DNA of 64,000 bases from Halolamina pelagica (GTDB lineage: Archaea > Halobacteriota > Halobacteria > Halobacteriales > Haloferacaceae), in contig NZ_FOXI01000001.1 in NCBI RefSeq assembly GCF_900115675.1, positions 1-64,000 of the forward strand, written 5' to 3'. Below the pieces are notes generated by a model. That model was not told where the DNA came from, searched no databases, and worked only from the letters and a program-made list of their open reading frames with translations. Shown in pieces: positions 34,126-43,158 of this stretch; position 1 is the stretch's first letter; each line of letters begins with the position of its first letter. A program made the translations under genes and the position numbers.

Positions 34126-35715
34126 TCACTCCCCGAACCGGTCGTCGACCGCGCCGCGGTCGATCTTCGAGGGGCCGGAGGTCGGCATCTCGTCGACGAA
34201 CGCGAGCGCCTTCGGGTGCTTGAACCGTGCCAGCCGACCGTCGAGGAAGTCGTTCAGCTCCTCGAGCGTCAGTGACTCGTCGCCGACGACGACGGCCTTC
34301 CCCACTTCGCCCCACGTCTCGTCGGGGATCGGCACCACGACCGCCTCCTCGACCTTCGCGTGGTCGGTGAGGGCGTTCTCGACGGCGGCGGGGTAGACGT
34401 TCTCGCCGCCGGAGACGAACATGTTCTTTTTGCGACCCTCGATGTAGTAGTACCCCTCGTCGTCGACGCGGACGAGGTCACCCGTCGAGACCCAGCCGTC
34501 GTCGGCGTCGCCCGTCGGCCCGAACGTCCCGCGCGTCTCGGACTCGTTCCCCCAGTAGCGGTCGGCGGCGTGGGGCGAGGCGAGTTCGAGTTCGCCGACC
34601 TCGCCCCGGTCGACCACCTCGCCGGCGTCGTCGACGACCCGGGCGTCGACGTGCATCGCCGGCACGCCGACGCTGTCAGCCTTCTCTCGGGGCCAGCCCT
34701 CCGGCATGGTGAAGTTGTTCGGGCCGCACTCGGTCAGCCCGTACCCCTGCGAGAGGTCGACGCCGCGGTCCCACCACGTCCGGAGCACCGCGTCGCGACA
34801 GGGGCCGCCGCCGGATTTCGCGAACCGCAGCGACGACAGGTCGGTGTCGGCCCAGTCGTCGTGTTCGGTCATCATCCGCAGGACGGCGGGCACCGCGACG
34901 AGCACCGTCGCGCCCGTGCGTTCGACCAGGTCCAGCACCTCCGCGGGGTCGAACTCCCGGGCGATCACCACCTCGCCGCCCATGTGGAACAGCGGGAGGG
35001 TGAGCACGTTCCAGCCGCCGGTGTGGAACATCGGGAACACCATCGGCGTGGTGTCGTCCTCGCGCAGCCCCCACGCCGTGATGGTGTTGAACGAGTTCCA
35101 GAGCAGCCCGCCGTGGGTCAGCACCGTCTCCTTCGGGGTCCCGGTCGAGCCGCCGGTGTGGAGAAGGAGGGCGGGGTCGTCCATCGAGAGGTCGGCCGTC
35201 TCGACTGGCGAGTCGTCGTCGGGGCGCTCGTCGAGGAGGGAGGGGTGGTCGACCGCCCGCTCGCCCTCGGCCGGCAGCGACCGGACCGTCGTCGCCACGT
35301 CGACGTGATCGAGCGCGTCGTCGACGGCGTCGGCGAACGGCGCTTCGACGACCAGCAGTTCGGGGTCCACGTTCCCGAGCAGCTCGCCCAGTTCCCGCGC
35401 CGCGAGTCGGTGCGAGAGCGGCGCGAGCACGCCGCCGGTCTTCCCGCAGGCGAAGAAGAGGTCGACCAGCGCCGGGCGGTTCCGCGAGACAACCGCGACG
35501 CGCTCGCCGTCGTCCACGCCGTGTTCGCGGAGCAGGCGCGCGGTCCGGTTCGCCCGGGCGTCGAGGTCGGCGTACGTGAACTCCCGCCCCGTGGTGTCGT
35601 CGACGAGGCCGACGCGGTCGGGGGAGAGCTCGGTGCGCTTCTCGCTCCAGGCGCCCACCCAGTCGTAGGGGCGCGAGCTGTGGCTGTGGACCGGCGTGAA
35701 CTCGCTACCGGGCAT
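34126..35715 (-). CDS. Acyl-CoA ligase (AMP-binding)
   Basis: A 529-residue ANL-superfamily ligase of the medium/long-chain acyl-CoA synthetase type. The adenylation motif is LLLHTGGSTGTPKETVLTHG near 190; QGYGLTECGPNNFTM holds the A5 motif; GDLVRVDDEGYYYIEGRKK the A7/A8 hinge; and the C-terminal lysine is in PTSGPSKIDRGAV. It activates a carboxylic acid with ATP and CoA. The start lies inside the end of the hydrolase gene (overlap of 11 bases; an ATG two codons further upstream is also possible), so the pair forms one operon. Confidence 0.92.
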   Translation of the reverse strand: MPGSEFTPVHSHSSRPYDWVGAWSEKRTELSPDRVGLVDDTTGREFTYADLDARANRTARLLREHGVDDGERVAVVSRNRPALVDLFFACGKTGGVLAPLSHRLAARELGELLGNVDPELLVVEAPFADAVDDALDHVDVATTVRSLPAEGERAVDHPSLLDERPDDDSPVETADLSMDDPALLLHTGGSTGTPKETVLTHGGLLWNSFNTITAWGLREDDTTPMVFPMFHTGGWNVLTLPLFHMGGEVVIAREFDPAEVLDLVERTGATVLVAVPAVLRMMTEHDDWADTDLSSLRFAKSGGGPCRDAVLRTWWDRGVDLSQGYGLTECGPNNFTMPEGWPREKADSVGVPAMHVDARVVDDAGEVVDRGEVGELELASPHAADRYWGNESETRGTFGPTGDADDGWVSTGDLVRVDDEGYYYIEGRKKNMFVSGGENVYPAAVENALTDHAKVEEAVVVPIPDETWGEVGKAVVVGDESLTLEELNDFLDGRLARFKHPKALAFVDEMPTSGPSKIDRGAVDDRFGE

Positions 35716-36514
35716 GTGCATCGAGGAACGTCCGGAGTCGGTCGGCCACGGCGTCGGGCTGTTCGACGAAGAAGAGGTGCGGGCCGCCCTCGAACAGTTC
35801 GAGTTCGGCGTGCGGGAGTCGCTCCGCGAGCGCGTGGGCGTTCTCGACGGGGAGCACCTCGTCGTCGGTGCCGTGCATGATCAGCGTCGGCACGGAAAGC
35901 TCGTCGAGTTCGTCGCTGGCGTCGAACGCCTGTACCGCGGCGGCCTGCGCGGTCCGGCCGGCTTCGCTGGCGTCGGAGTCGAGCCGCCAGTCCACGATCC
36001 GCTCGACGAGGTCGGGGTGTTCCTCGGCGAAACCGTCGGAGATCGCGGGCGTCATCTTGTACCGGATCGCCTCGCGCTCGTCGGCGTCCTCCGGCACGTC
36101 GAACATGAACGCCTGCGTCTCCTCGGGAACCGGGACGGCGTCCTCGCCGCCGTGGGAGGTACACAGCAGCGCGAGCGACCGGGCGCGGTCGTCGTCCAGC
36201 GCGAAGCGCTGGGCGATCATCCCGCCCATGCTGGCGCCGACGACGTGGGCCTCCTCGACGCCGGCGTCGTCGAGGACGGCCGCCAGGTCGCCGGCCATCT
36301 CCGCGATGGTGTAGGGTCCCTCCGGACAGTCCGAGTCCCCGGTCCCGCGGTTGTCGAAGACGATGGTGTCGTAGGTCTCCGAGAGCGGGTCGCGTTGGAA
36401 CTGCCACATCCACGTCCCGTAGCCCAGGCCCTCCACGAAGACGACCGTCGGCGCCGACTTCGGCCCCTCCCGGTCGTAGGAGAGCGCCACGTCGCCGTTG
36501 TGCGCGGTTGGCAT
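35705..36514 (-). CDS. Alpha/beta hydrolase
   Basis: A 269-residue alpha/beta-fold hydrolase. The nucleophile elbow is GASMGG (serine near 105) in HVVGASMGGMIAQRFAL, the acid is in LIMHGTDDEVLPVENA, and the His in FEGGPHLFFVEQPD. The oxyanion region FVEGLGYGTWMW is typical of enol-lactone hydrolase/esterase-like members. It could release an acid that the overlapping ligase then activates. The ATG at 36512-36514 is exactly 38 bases from palindrome C. Confidence 0.88.
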   Translation of the reverse strand: MPTAHNGDVALSYDREGPKSAPTVVFVEGLGYGTWMWQFQRDPLSETYDTIVFDNRGTGDSDCPEGPYTIAEMAGDLAAVLDDAGVEEAHVVGASMGGMIAQRFALDDDRARSLALLCTSHGGEDAVPVPEETQAFMFDVPEDADEREAIRYKMTPAISDGFAEEHPDLVERIVDWRLDSDASEAGRTAQAAAVQAFDASDELDELSVPTLIMHGTDDEVLPVENAHALAERLPHAELELFEGGPHLFFVEQPDAVADRLRTFLDAHAR

Positions 36515-36552
36515 ACCCCTACCGTGTTTCGCCCCGTCTATCAAGGGCCGTA

Positions 36553-36564
36553 TTCACATGTGAA
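36553..36564. promoter_or_regulatory. Regulon palindrome, site C (divergent promoter)
   Basis: A perfect 12-base palindrome, TTCACATGTGAA, lying exactly midway between divergent start codons: 38 bases to the hydrolase ATG on one side and 38 to the MaoC-like ATG on the other. The symmetry suggests one bound regulator controls both directions. Confidence 0.75.
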
Positions 36565-36602
36565 CCGGGGAGGCTACGGTGCCGCCGTGACTGGATCAGG
36601 AT

Positions 36603-37007
36603 ATGCCTGTCGCGGCCGCCGGCGACGACGCCGAGGTAGCGCGCGAAGTGACCCGAGAGACCATCGACCGGTACGCCGATCTCACCGGCGACGAGAACCG
36701 GCTCCACACCGACGAGGCGTACGCCGCCGAGGGGTTCTTCGGCGGCGTCGTCGCCCACGGGATGCTGGGGGCGGGGCTGATCAGCGCCGCGCTCGCGGCG
36801 CTGCCGGGCGATATCGTCTACCTCTCCCAGGACCTCGATTTCGAGGCGCCGGTCAGACCCGGCGACACGGTCCGGGCGACCGTCGAGGTCGTCGAGGAGC
36901 TGGGGGACGACCGCGTGCGCGTCGAGACGGTGGCCGAGGTCGTCGACGACGCGACCACCGTGATCGACGGCGAGGCGGTCGTGCTCTCGGTCCCGCACGG
37001 GGAGTAA
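36603..37007 (+). CDS. MaoC-like (R)-enoyl-CoA hydratase
   Basis: A 134-residue hot-dog-fold hydratase resembling PhaJ-type (R)-specific enoyl-CoA hydratases. The hydratase motif is TGDENRLHTDEAYA (Asp and His catalytic), followed by FFGGVVAHGMLGAGL. It converts trans-2-enoyl-CoA to (R)-3-hydroxyacyl-CoA, or the reverse. With the 3-hydroxybutyrate-type SDR and the acyl-CoA ligase it makes a plausible short oxidation or PHA-precursor route; no PHA synthase is in the window. Confidence 0.9.
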   Translation: MPVAAAGDDAEVAREVTRETIDRYADLTGDENRLHTDEAYAAEGFFGGVVAHGMLGAGLISAALAALPGDIVYLSQDLDFEAPVRPGDTVRATVEVVEELGDDRVRVETVAEVVDDATTVIDGEAVVLSVPHGE

Positions 37008-37048
37008 GCCGTCTCAGGGCCGGCGGAACGCGCGCAGTTCCGCGGCGA

Positions 37049-37672
37049 CTACGGCCGCCGGAACGCGCGCAGCGTGTCCCGGCGTTTGCTCGATTCCGAG
37101 AGCAGTTGGGCGAACCCCCGATCCTCGAAGATCGCCTTCCAGTCGCGGTGGTACAGCGGGAACTCGTCGTTGACGTACGAGACCTCGGCGTCCTCGCGGG
37201 CCCCCGCGCCCCGGGCGGACTCGTTCTCGACGGTGATCAGCAGGTCGCCCGTCACCCGGGCCACCTGGTCGAACACCGTCTCCGCCTCGTCGGGGTGGAT
37301 GTGCTGGAGCGTCTCGACGGAGTAGACCGCGTCGAAGGCGCGGTCGTCGAACTCGGGCAGGATCTCCCTGGCGTCGCCGACGTGGAACTCGGCGTCGGCA
37401 GCGAGGTCGGGGTACTCCTCCCGCAGCACGTCGATCGCGTCCGCGTTGATCTCGATCCCGTGGAGGCTCTCGAAGCCGCCGTCGTGGAGGTGGGCGAGGT
37501 GGCGCCCGGAGCTACAGCCGATCTCCAGGACGCGCGCCGAGGGGTCGAGGAAGTGCTCCAGCAGGTCGCGGACCGACTCGCTGGCCTCGTTGGGGCCCTT
37601 GTGGGCGTAGTACGTCGGGGAGAACTCGCCGGTTCGCTCGGCCCACTCCTCGCGCACGTCCTCTGGGTTCAC
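37049..37672 (-). CDS. Class I SAM-dependent methyltransferase
   Basis: A 207-residue methyltransferase. Motif I is VLEIGCSSGRHLAHL near residue 46, the acidic residue at the end of beta-2 is in LHGIEINADAIDVL, and motif IV is FDAVYSVETLQHI. The N-terminus (EEWAERTGEFSPTYYAHKG) resembles small-molecule methyltransferases. The substrate is unknown. The chosen start is a GTG at 37670-37672, where the acidic haloarchaeal N-terminus begins; upstream sequence is proline- and arginine-rich. Confidence 0.82.
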   Translation of the reverse strand: MNPEDVREEWAERTGEFSPTYYAHKGPNEASESVRDLLEHFLDPSARVLEIGCSSGRHLAHLHDGGFESLHGIEINADAIDVLREEYPDLAADAEFHVGDAREILPEFDDRAFDAVYSVETLQHIHPDEAETVFDQVARVTGDLLITVENESARGAGAREDAEVSYVNDEFPLYHRDWKAIFEDRGFAQLLSESSKRRDTLRAFRRP

Positions 37673-37814
37673 TGCCCCCAGGTCGTGGACGGGCGAGTAA
37701 AGACCCGTCGGCCCGGGCCCGGGGTCGGTTCCGGAACTCGCCGGTCGAAACCCGCGGTTCTCGCGAGAACGGACCGAAGGGGTTAACATCCATCGGCAGG
37801 TTTGTAGGAACGTA

Positions 37815-38009
37815 ATGGCGACTGGTACGGTTGATTTCTTCAACGACACGGGCGGTTACGGATTCATCGAGACTGAGGACGCGGACGACGACGTGTTCTT
37901 CCACATGGAAGACGTCGGCGGTCCCGACCTGGAGGAGGGCCAGGAGGTCGAGTTCGACATCGAACAGGCCGATAAGGGCCCCCGCGCGACGAACCTGACC
38001 CGCCTGTAA
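37815..38009 (+). CDS. cspA: Cold-shock protein (CspA family)
   Basis: A 64-residue single cold-shock domain that binds single-stranded nucleic acid. The RNP1 motif GGYGFIE and RNP2 DVFFHMED are intact and the protein is acidic overall, as in haloarchaeal CspA proteins. A GGGGTTAACATCC TATA-like region lies about 30 bases upstream of the ATG. It stands alone between a methyltransferase and hisD. Confidence 0.95.
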   Translation: MATGTVDFFNDTGGYGFIETEDADDDVFFHMEDVGGPDLEEGQEVEFDIEQADKGPRATNLTRL

Positions 38010-38186
38010 GTCGGATTCGGTTCTTCGCAGCGCAGTAACTATTCGGGCGTCCGCACGCGCGGACCCCTGAACTCACACGTTCGAGCGGCGGCGCTACCGA
38101 CCCGCGGTTTCTCGCTGCTCGCGTTCCCAACCACGGAGCGTCGGCTATCCGCAACCGCCTTAGGCCGCGCCGCGCAACCCCGAGCC

Positions 38187-39530
38187 ATGCAACCACGATC
38201 GATCGCGGACCTCTCGACGGCCGAGCGCCGGGCGTTCTTCGATCGGGACGCCGGCGTCGAGAGCGCCCGCGAGGACGTTCGCGAGATTCTGCCCCGGGTG
38301 CGCGAGGAGGGTGACGTCGCGCTCCGGGAGTTCTCTTCGGAGTTCGACGGCGTGGAAGTCGCCAACGTCGACGTGACCGCCGAGGCCGAGCGCGCCGTCG
38401 ACGAGGTGGACGACGACACCCTCGAGGCCATCCGTGACGCCATCGGGAACGTCCGGGCGTTCCACGAGCGACAGCTCCCCGAGGACTGGCGCGAGGAGTT
38501 CGAGGGCCGCGAACTGGGCCGCCGGTTCCGGCCGATCGACCGCGTCGGCGTCTACGTCCCCGGCGGTACCGCGGCCTACCCCTCGAGTGCGATCATGGGC
38601 GTCGTGCCCGCGAAGGTCGCGGGCGTCGATCACGTCGCCGTCGCCACGCCGCCCGCGGAGGAGATCAACCCGGTCACGCTGGCGGCGATCCACGAGGCCG
38701 GCGCCGACGCGGTCTACTCCGTGGGGGGCGCACAGGCCATCGGTGCGCTCGCGTACGGCACCGAGACCGTCGACGCCGTCCAGAAGGTCGTCGGCCCGGG
38801 CAACCCCTGGGTCACTGCCGCGAAGGCCGAGGTCCGGGGCGAAGTCGAGATCGACTTCCTCGCGGGGCCGAGCGAGATCCTCGTCCTGGCTGACGACACT
38901 GCCGATCCCGAGTACGTCGCGGCCGACCTGCTCGCGCAGGCCGAACACGACCCCGAGGCCAGCGCCGTCGCCGTCACCGACGACGAGGCACTGGCCGAGG
39001 CGATCGTCGCCGAAGTGGACCGACAGGCGAGCGATCGCGAGCGCGAGGAGATCATCCGCGGCGCGCTGGACAACGACGCCTCGGGCGTGCTGGTCGCGCG
39101 CTCGATGCCCGAGGCGGTGCTGTTCACCGAGGAGTACGCCGCCGAGCACCTCTCGATCCAGGCCGAGAACGACGAGGCGCTGCTCGACCGCGTCGACAAC
39201 GCCGGCAGCGTGTTCCTCGGCGGGTACGCGCCCGTCGCCGCCGGCGACTACGGCACCGGGACGAACCACGTGCTCCCGACCGGCGGCGGCGCGAAGGTCC
39301 ACGGCGGCCTCTCGGTCGACGAGTTCCTGCGCTCCTCGACGGTCCAGCGACTCGACCGCGACGCGCTCGACGACCTCGCGCCGACGGTCACCACGCTGGC
39401 CGAGGCTGAGGGGCTGGAGGCCCACGCCGAGAGCGTCCGGGTGCGGCTGCGTGAGGAGGACGCCGACGGCGAGGGGTCGGACGCGTCCGGCGACGGCACC
39501 GAGGATGCCGGCCACGCCGGGGACACGTAG
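38187..39530 (+). CDS. hisD: Histidinol dehydrogenase
   Basis: Catalyses the last two steps of histidine synthesis, L-histidinol to L-histidine with NAD. The 447-residue protein carries the conserved blocks GVYVPGGTAAYPSSAIMG, GNPWVTAAKAEV, DFLAGPSEILVLAD and the zinc/catalytic region FLGGYAPVAAGDYGTGTNH. The last 25 residues are an acidic tail rich in Asp, Gly and Glu that is not part of the enzyme core. hisF is elsewhere in the window (57577-58392), so the his genes are scattered, as usual in haloarchaea. Confidence 0.97.
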   Translation: MQPRSIADLSTAERRAFFDRDAGVESAREDVREILPRVREEGDVALREFSSEFDGVEVANVDVTAEAERAVDEVDDDTLEAIRDAIGNVRAFHERQLPEDWREEFEGRELGRRFRPIDRVGVYVPGGTAAYPSSAIMGVVPAKVAGVDHVAVATPPAEEINPVTLAAIHEAGADAVYSVGGAQAIGALAYGTETVDAVQKVVGPGNPWVTAAKAEVRGEVEIDFLAGPSEILVLADDTADPEYVAADLLAQAEHDPEASAVAVTDDEALAEAIVAEVDRQASDREREEIIRGALDNDASGVLVARSMPEAVLFTEEYAAEHLSIQAENDEALLDRVDNAGSVFLGGYAPVAAGDYGTGTNHVLPTGGGAKVHGGLSVDEFLRSSTVQRLDRDALDDLAPTVTTLAEAEGLEAHAESVRVRLREEDADGEGSDASGDGTEDAGHAGDT

Positions 39531-40292
39531 ATGCCCCGGCCCGCGGCACCCACGTTCGCCGACGCCTGCGAGCGGCTCCTTCGGAACCCGGAAGGAGATC
39601 ACTCGCTGTACACCTCGCTCGCCCCCGTCTTCGACCGCCTGACCGACGAGGAGCGCGTCGCCGGCGACTTCGAGGCCGTCCGGGCGTTCGCCCCCGAGTC
39701 CGGCGACGCGCTCGAACTCGGCTGTGGCGTCGGCGCGCTCCTCGCTCACCTGACCGACCGCTTCGACCGCGCGCTGGGCGTCGACGGCCACCACGACCTG
39801 CTCAGGTTCACGGCCCACCGCGCGCCGGCGGCCGAGGTCACGGTCGGCGACCCGCTACAGCCGCCGACCGAGACGGCGTTCGACGCCGTCGTCGCGATGG
39901 CCGGGCCGGCGGCGCCGCCGGCCGTCGACGATCCCGCGGCGCTGATCGAGACCGCAGCCGACCGACTCGCACCCGAGGGGACCTTCCTCCTGCGGGCGGT
40001 CACGGACGCGGGAGCGGTCCGCGACGCCGTCGAGTCCGTCGGCGTACTCACCGGCAGCGGCTACCGGCTCGAACGCTCGGTGACGGACCTGCCGGCCGAC
40101 GGCGGCGTCGGCCTCCGGATGGGCTACCGCGCGACCGACGAGTCGAGCGGCGACGCCGCGACGACGAGCGAGACGGTCCAGGTCCCGGTCCACGACGCCG
40201 AATCGCTTCGAGCGGCCGCCGAGGGCGCCGGGCTGTCCGACGTGCGACTGCTCGGCGGGGGCGCGACGACGCTGCTGGTCGCGCGGAACTGA
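39531..40292 (+). CDS. Class I SAM-dependent methyltransferase
   Basis: A 253-residue methyltransferase whose ATG directly abuts the hisD stop, so it is probably co-transcribed. Motif I is ALELGCGVGALLAHLTD near residue 63, the beta-2 acidic end is ALGVDGHHDLLRF, and the DAVVAMAGPAAPP segment stands for motif IV. Substrate unknown. The unusual middle (TAHRAPAAEVTVGDPLQPP) is specific to haloarchaeal relatives as far as I can tell. Confidence 0.8.
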   Translation: MPRPAAPTFADACERLLRNPEGDHSLYTSLAPVFDRLTDEERVAGDFEAVRAFAPESGDALELGCGVGALLAHLTDRFDRALGVDGHHDLLRFTAHRAPAAEVTVGDPLQPPTETAFDAVVAMAGPAAPPAVDDPAALIETAADRLAPEGTFLLRAVTDAGAVRDAVESVGVLTGSGYRLERSVTDLPADGGVGLRMGYRATDESSGDAATTSETVQVPVHDAESLRAAAEGAGLSDVRLLGGGATTLLVARN

Positions 40293-40344
40293 GTGCTGGA
40301 ACGTCGCCGACGGTCGGGTTTGAAAACGCGCTCGCGGGAACGGC

Positions 40345-41697
40345 TCAGTCGTCCGTCCCTGACTTCTCGTCGTTCCCGCCGTCCGCGTCGCGCTCGGAGA
40401 TCCGGACGGTGTCGATCCGGGTGCCGTCGACGCCCGTCACCTCGGCGACGTAGCCGTCGATATCGACGCTGTCGCCGCGCTCGGGGGCACGGTCGAGCTG
40501 GCTGAGGATCAGCCCCGCGATGGTCTCGACGGCGTCGTGGTCGCGGTCGGTCCCGAGCGCGTCGTTGACCGCGGAGATGGTGACGCCGCCGTCCACGTCG
40601 AACTCGCCGGCGTCGCCTTGGCGGATCGAGTGCTCGCGGTCCGCGGCGTCGAACTCGTCCCGGAGGTCGCCGACGACGGCTTCGACCACGTCCTCGACGG
40701 TGGCCATCCCCTCGAAGGCGCCCCACTCGTCGATGACGGCGGCCATCTGTTGGCTGTCGGCCTGGAACTGCAACAGGAGGTCGTTGATCGTCGTCGTCTC
40801 GGGCACGACGAGCACCTCCCGTGCGATGTCGGCGGCCGTCGTCCCCTCGTCACGGTCGGCCTCGCTCGCCCGAAGCACGTCTTTCACGTCGACGAACCCG
40901 ACGACCTGCGTCGAGTCTTCGGCCGCGACGACGGGATAGCGGGTGTGCTCCCACTCGAAGACGGTCTCTCGCAGTTCGGGGAGCGTGGCGTCGGCCGGCA
41001 CGCTGATCACGTCCGGCAGCGGCACCATCACCTCCCGCACGGCGGTGTCGTCGAGTTCGAACACGCGCTCGATCATCGCGACCTCCGCCACGTCGACGTC
41101 GCCTTCCTCGCCGGAGCGCGCCAGCACGCGGCGGATCTCTCGCTCCCCCAGCGTCTCGTCGGACTCCGAGGCCGGCGCGACGCCGAGCAGATTCGTGAAC
41201 GCGTTGGCCGCGCCGTTGAAGACGACGATGCCGGGGTAGAGCACGTAGTAGCACAGCTTCATCGGCGGCGCGAGCAGCAGCGAGAGGCGTTCGGTCCGGG
41301 CGATGGCGAACGTCTTCGGCGCGAGCTCGCCGAACACGACGTGGAGGAACGTGATGATGGAGAAGCCGATCGCGATGGCGACGAGGTGGACCATTCCCGG
41401 CGGCAGTAGAGAGCCCAGAACGGGCTCGAGTAGCGACGCGATGGCGGGTTCGCCGGCCCACCCCAGCCCCAGCGAGGCGAGGGTGATGCCGAGTTGGGTG
41501 GTCGCCAGGTAGTTGTCGAGGTCGGTCATCACGTCCTGGAGCGCCCCCGCGCCGGTACGGCCCTCGTCGACGAGCTGTTCGACCGAGGTGGCGCGAACCC
41601 TGACGAAGGCGAACTCCGCGGCGACGAAGAAGCCGTTCACCGCGACCAGTACCAGTGCGACGGCGAGCCGGCCCAGCGACAGCGCGAGGTCTACCAT
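40345..41697 (-). CDS. CNNM/CorC-type transporter-associated protein
   Basis: A 450-residue protein of the HlyC/CorC (CNNM) family: an N-terminal DUF21 membrane domain with four helices (about 5-150; NGFFVAAEFAFVRVRAT and TTQLGITLASLGLGWAGEP), a CBS pair (about 205-330; VREVMVPLPDVISVPADATL, TQVVGFVDVKDVL), and a C-terminal CorC_HlyC domain (about 345-435). Members are linked to Mg2+/Co2+ efflux or regulation; the old hemolysin name does not imply toxicity. Start chosen at the ATG of 41695-41697 where the first helix begins. Confidence 0.92.
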   Translation of the reverse strand: MVDLALSLGRLAVALVLVAVNGFFVAAEFAFVRVRATSVEQLVDEGRTGAGALQDVMTDLDNYLATTQLGITLASLGLGWAGEPAIASLLEPVLGSLLPPGMVHLVAIAIGFSIITFLHVVFGELAPKTFAIARTERLSLLLAPPMKLCYYVLYPGIVVFNGAANAFTNLLGVAPASESDETLGEREIRRVLARSGEEGDVDVAEVAMIERVFELDDTAVREVMVPLPDVISVPADATLPELRETVFEWEHTRYPVVAAEDSTQVVGFVDVKDVLRASEADRDEGTTAADIAREVLVVPETTTINDLLLQFQADSQQMAAVIDEWGAFEGMATVEDVVEAVVGDLRDEFDAADREHSIRQGDAGEFDVDGGVTISAVNDALGTDRDHDAVETIAGLILSQLDRAPERGDSVDIDGYVAEVTGVDGTRIDTVRISERDADGGNDEKSGTDD

Positions 41698-41841
41698 CGT
41701 TCGCCCGGACCGACGATGTTCGTGTGCGAGTCCATACGGATATCTCCGGCGCGTCGGACAAAAAGGGTCGTGTGCGGGCGGCGTCGACGGCCGTCGGCGA
41801 TACCGGGAGGGTTTTTCCGCCGCCACCCCCGTCTTCCCAGT

Positions 41842-43158
41842 ATGTACCACGTCGTCGGCGGCGGTATCGCCGGACTCGCGGCCGCGTACAGCCTCCAACA
41901 GCGCGGCCACGAGGTGGAGATCTTCGAGGGTAGCAGCGACCTCGGCGGCCTCGCCGCGAGCTACGAGACCGCCGGCGACCCGATCGAGAAGTTCTACCAC
42001 CACCTCTCGAAGTCCGAGGAGACGATCGTCCGCCTCGCGGACGAACTCGGCGCGGGCAGCCGGATCGAGTGGCTGGTCGGGGAGAACGCCTACCACATCG
42101 AGGGGGAGACGTACCCGATGGACACGCCGTGGCAGATCCTCGCGTTCCCCCACTGGAGCGTCTACGACAAGTTCCGGCTCGGGATGCTCACGCTGGACAT
42201 CGACGTGCGCGGCGGGATCCCCTCGTTCGACACCTACGAGCGGCTCGAGGACTTCGAGGACCAGTCGGCCGTCGAGTTCGCGAAGGAACACACCACCGAG
42301 AACGTCTACGACACGTTCTTCGAGCCGCTGCTCGACGCGAAGTTTGGCGACCGGAAGGAGGACGTGAGCGCGGCGTGGCTGCTCGCCCGCATCAAGTTCC
42401 GCGGCGAGCGCGACCTGCTCCGCGGCGAGATCCTCGGCTACCCGAAGGGCGGGTTCGAGGCACTCCTCGACCCCCTGGTCGAGTCGGTGGGCCGCGATAC
42501 GGTCCGGACCGAGACCCGCGTCACCGGCCTCGGGATCGAGAACGGGGAAGTCACGACCGTCACCACGGAGACCGCCGGCGAGACGACCACCCACGACACC
42601 GACGGCGTCGTCGTCGCGACGATGCCGAACGTGCTCGAGGAGCTCGCGGGTTACACCTGCGAGATCGACTTCCAGGGCGCCGTCTGTGCGGTGGTGACGA
42701 TGGACCGACCGCTGACGGACACCTACTGGCTCAACATCGCCGACGAGGCCCCCTTCGGCGCGCTGATCGAGCACACGAACTTCGTCCCCCCGGCGCGCTA
42801 CGGCGGCGACCACCTGCTCTACGTCGCCTCCTACGTCCAGAGCGACGAGGAGTGGCTGGCGACGGCCGACGACGACGAGATCGAGGACCGCTGGCTCGAC
42901 GCCATCGCCGGAATGTTCCCCGATTTCGACCGGGACCACGTCGAGCAGTTCCGCCTCGCGAAGGCGCCGCGGGCGGCGCCGATCTACGAGCGGGGGTACC
43001 TCGACATGGTTGTTCCCTACGACCTGCAGGACGACGTGGCGGACGGGCTCTACTACGCCGGGATGGCGAGCGAGGCCCAGTACCCGGAGCGCTCCCTCGA
43101 CGGCGGCATCGTCGCCGGCTTCGAGTGCGCGAAGCGGATCGACCGGAAGGCGGACTGA
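41842..43158 (+). CDS. NAD(P)/FAD-dependent oxidoreductase (protoporphyrinogen-oxidase-like)
   Basis: A 438-residue flavoprotein of the amine-oxidase/protoporphyrinogen-oxidase/UDP-galactopyranose mutase-like group. The dinucleotide motif GGGIAGLAAAYSLQQRG is at 6-22, followed by the acidic FEGSSDLGGLAASY. The C-terminal FAD motif is YYAGMASEAQYPERSLDGGI. The HLSKSEETIVRLADELG block and DTPWQILAFPHWSVYDKF are shared with haloarchaeal and bacterial proteins of unproven function, often linked to polysaccharide or lipid metabolism. Start at the ATG at 41842. Confidence 0.88.
   Translation: MYHVVGGGIAGLAAAYSLQQRGHEVEIFEGSSDLGGLAASYETAGDPIEKFYHHLSKSEETIVRLADELGAGSRIEWLVGENAYHIEGETYPMDTPWQILAFPHWSVYDKFRLGMLTLDIDVRGGIPSFDTYERLEDFEDQSAVEFAKEHTTENVYDTFFEPLLDAKFGDRKEDVSAAWLLARIKFRGERDLLRGEILGYPKGGFEALLDPLVESVGRDTVRTETRVTGLGIENGEVTTVTTETAGETTTHDTDGVVVATMPNVLEELAGYTCEIDFQGAVCAVVTMDRPLTDTYWLNIADEAPFGALIEHTNFVPPARYGGDHLLYVASYVQSDEEWLATADDDEIEDRWLDAIAGMFPDFDRDHVEQFRLAKAPRAAPIYERGYLDMVVPYDLQDDVADGLYYAGMASEAQYPERSLDGGIVAGFECAKRIDRKAD

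Noticed and set aside
40345-41697. Hemolysin (toxin), from the HlyC/CorC family name
   Set aside because: The name is historical; the domains are DUF21, CBS pair and CorC_HlyC, linked to divalent cations.
41698-42939. Upstream extension of the CNNM gene frame
   Set aside because: The extension is antisense to the FAD oxidoreductase gene; the CNNM protein starts at 41697 where its first helix begins.
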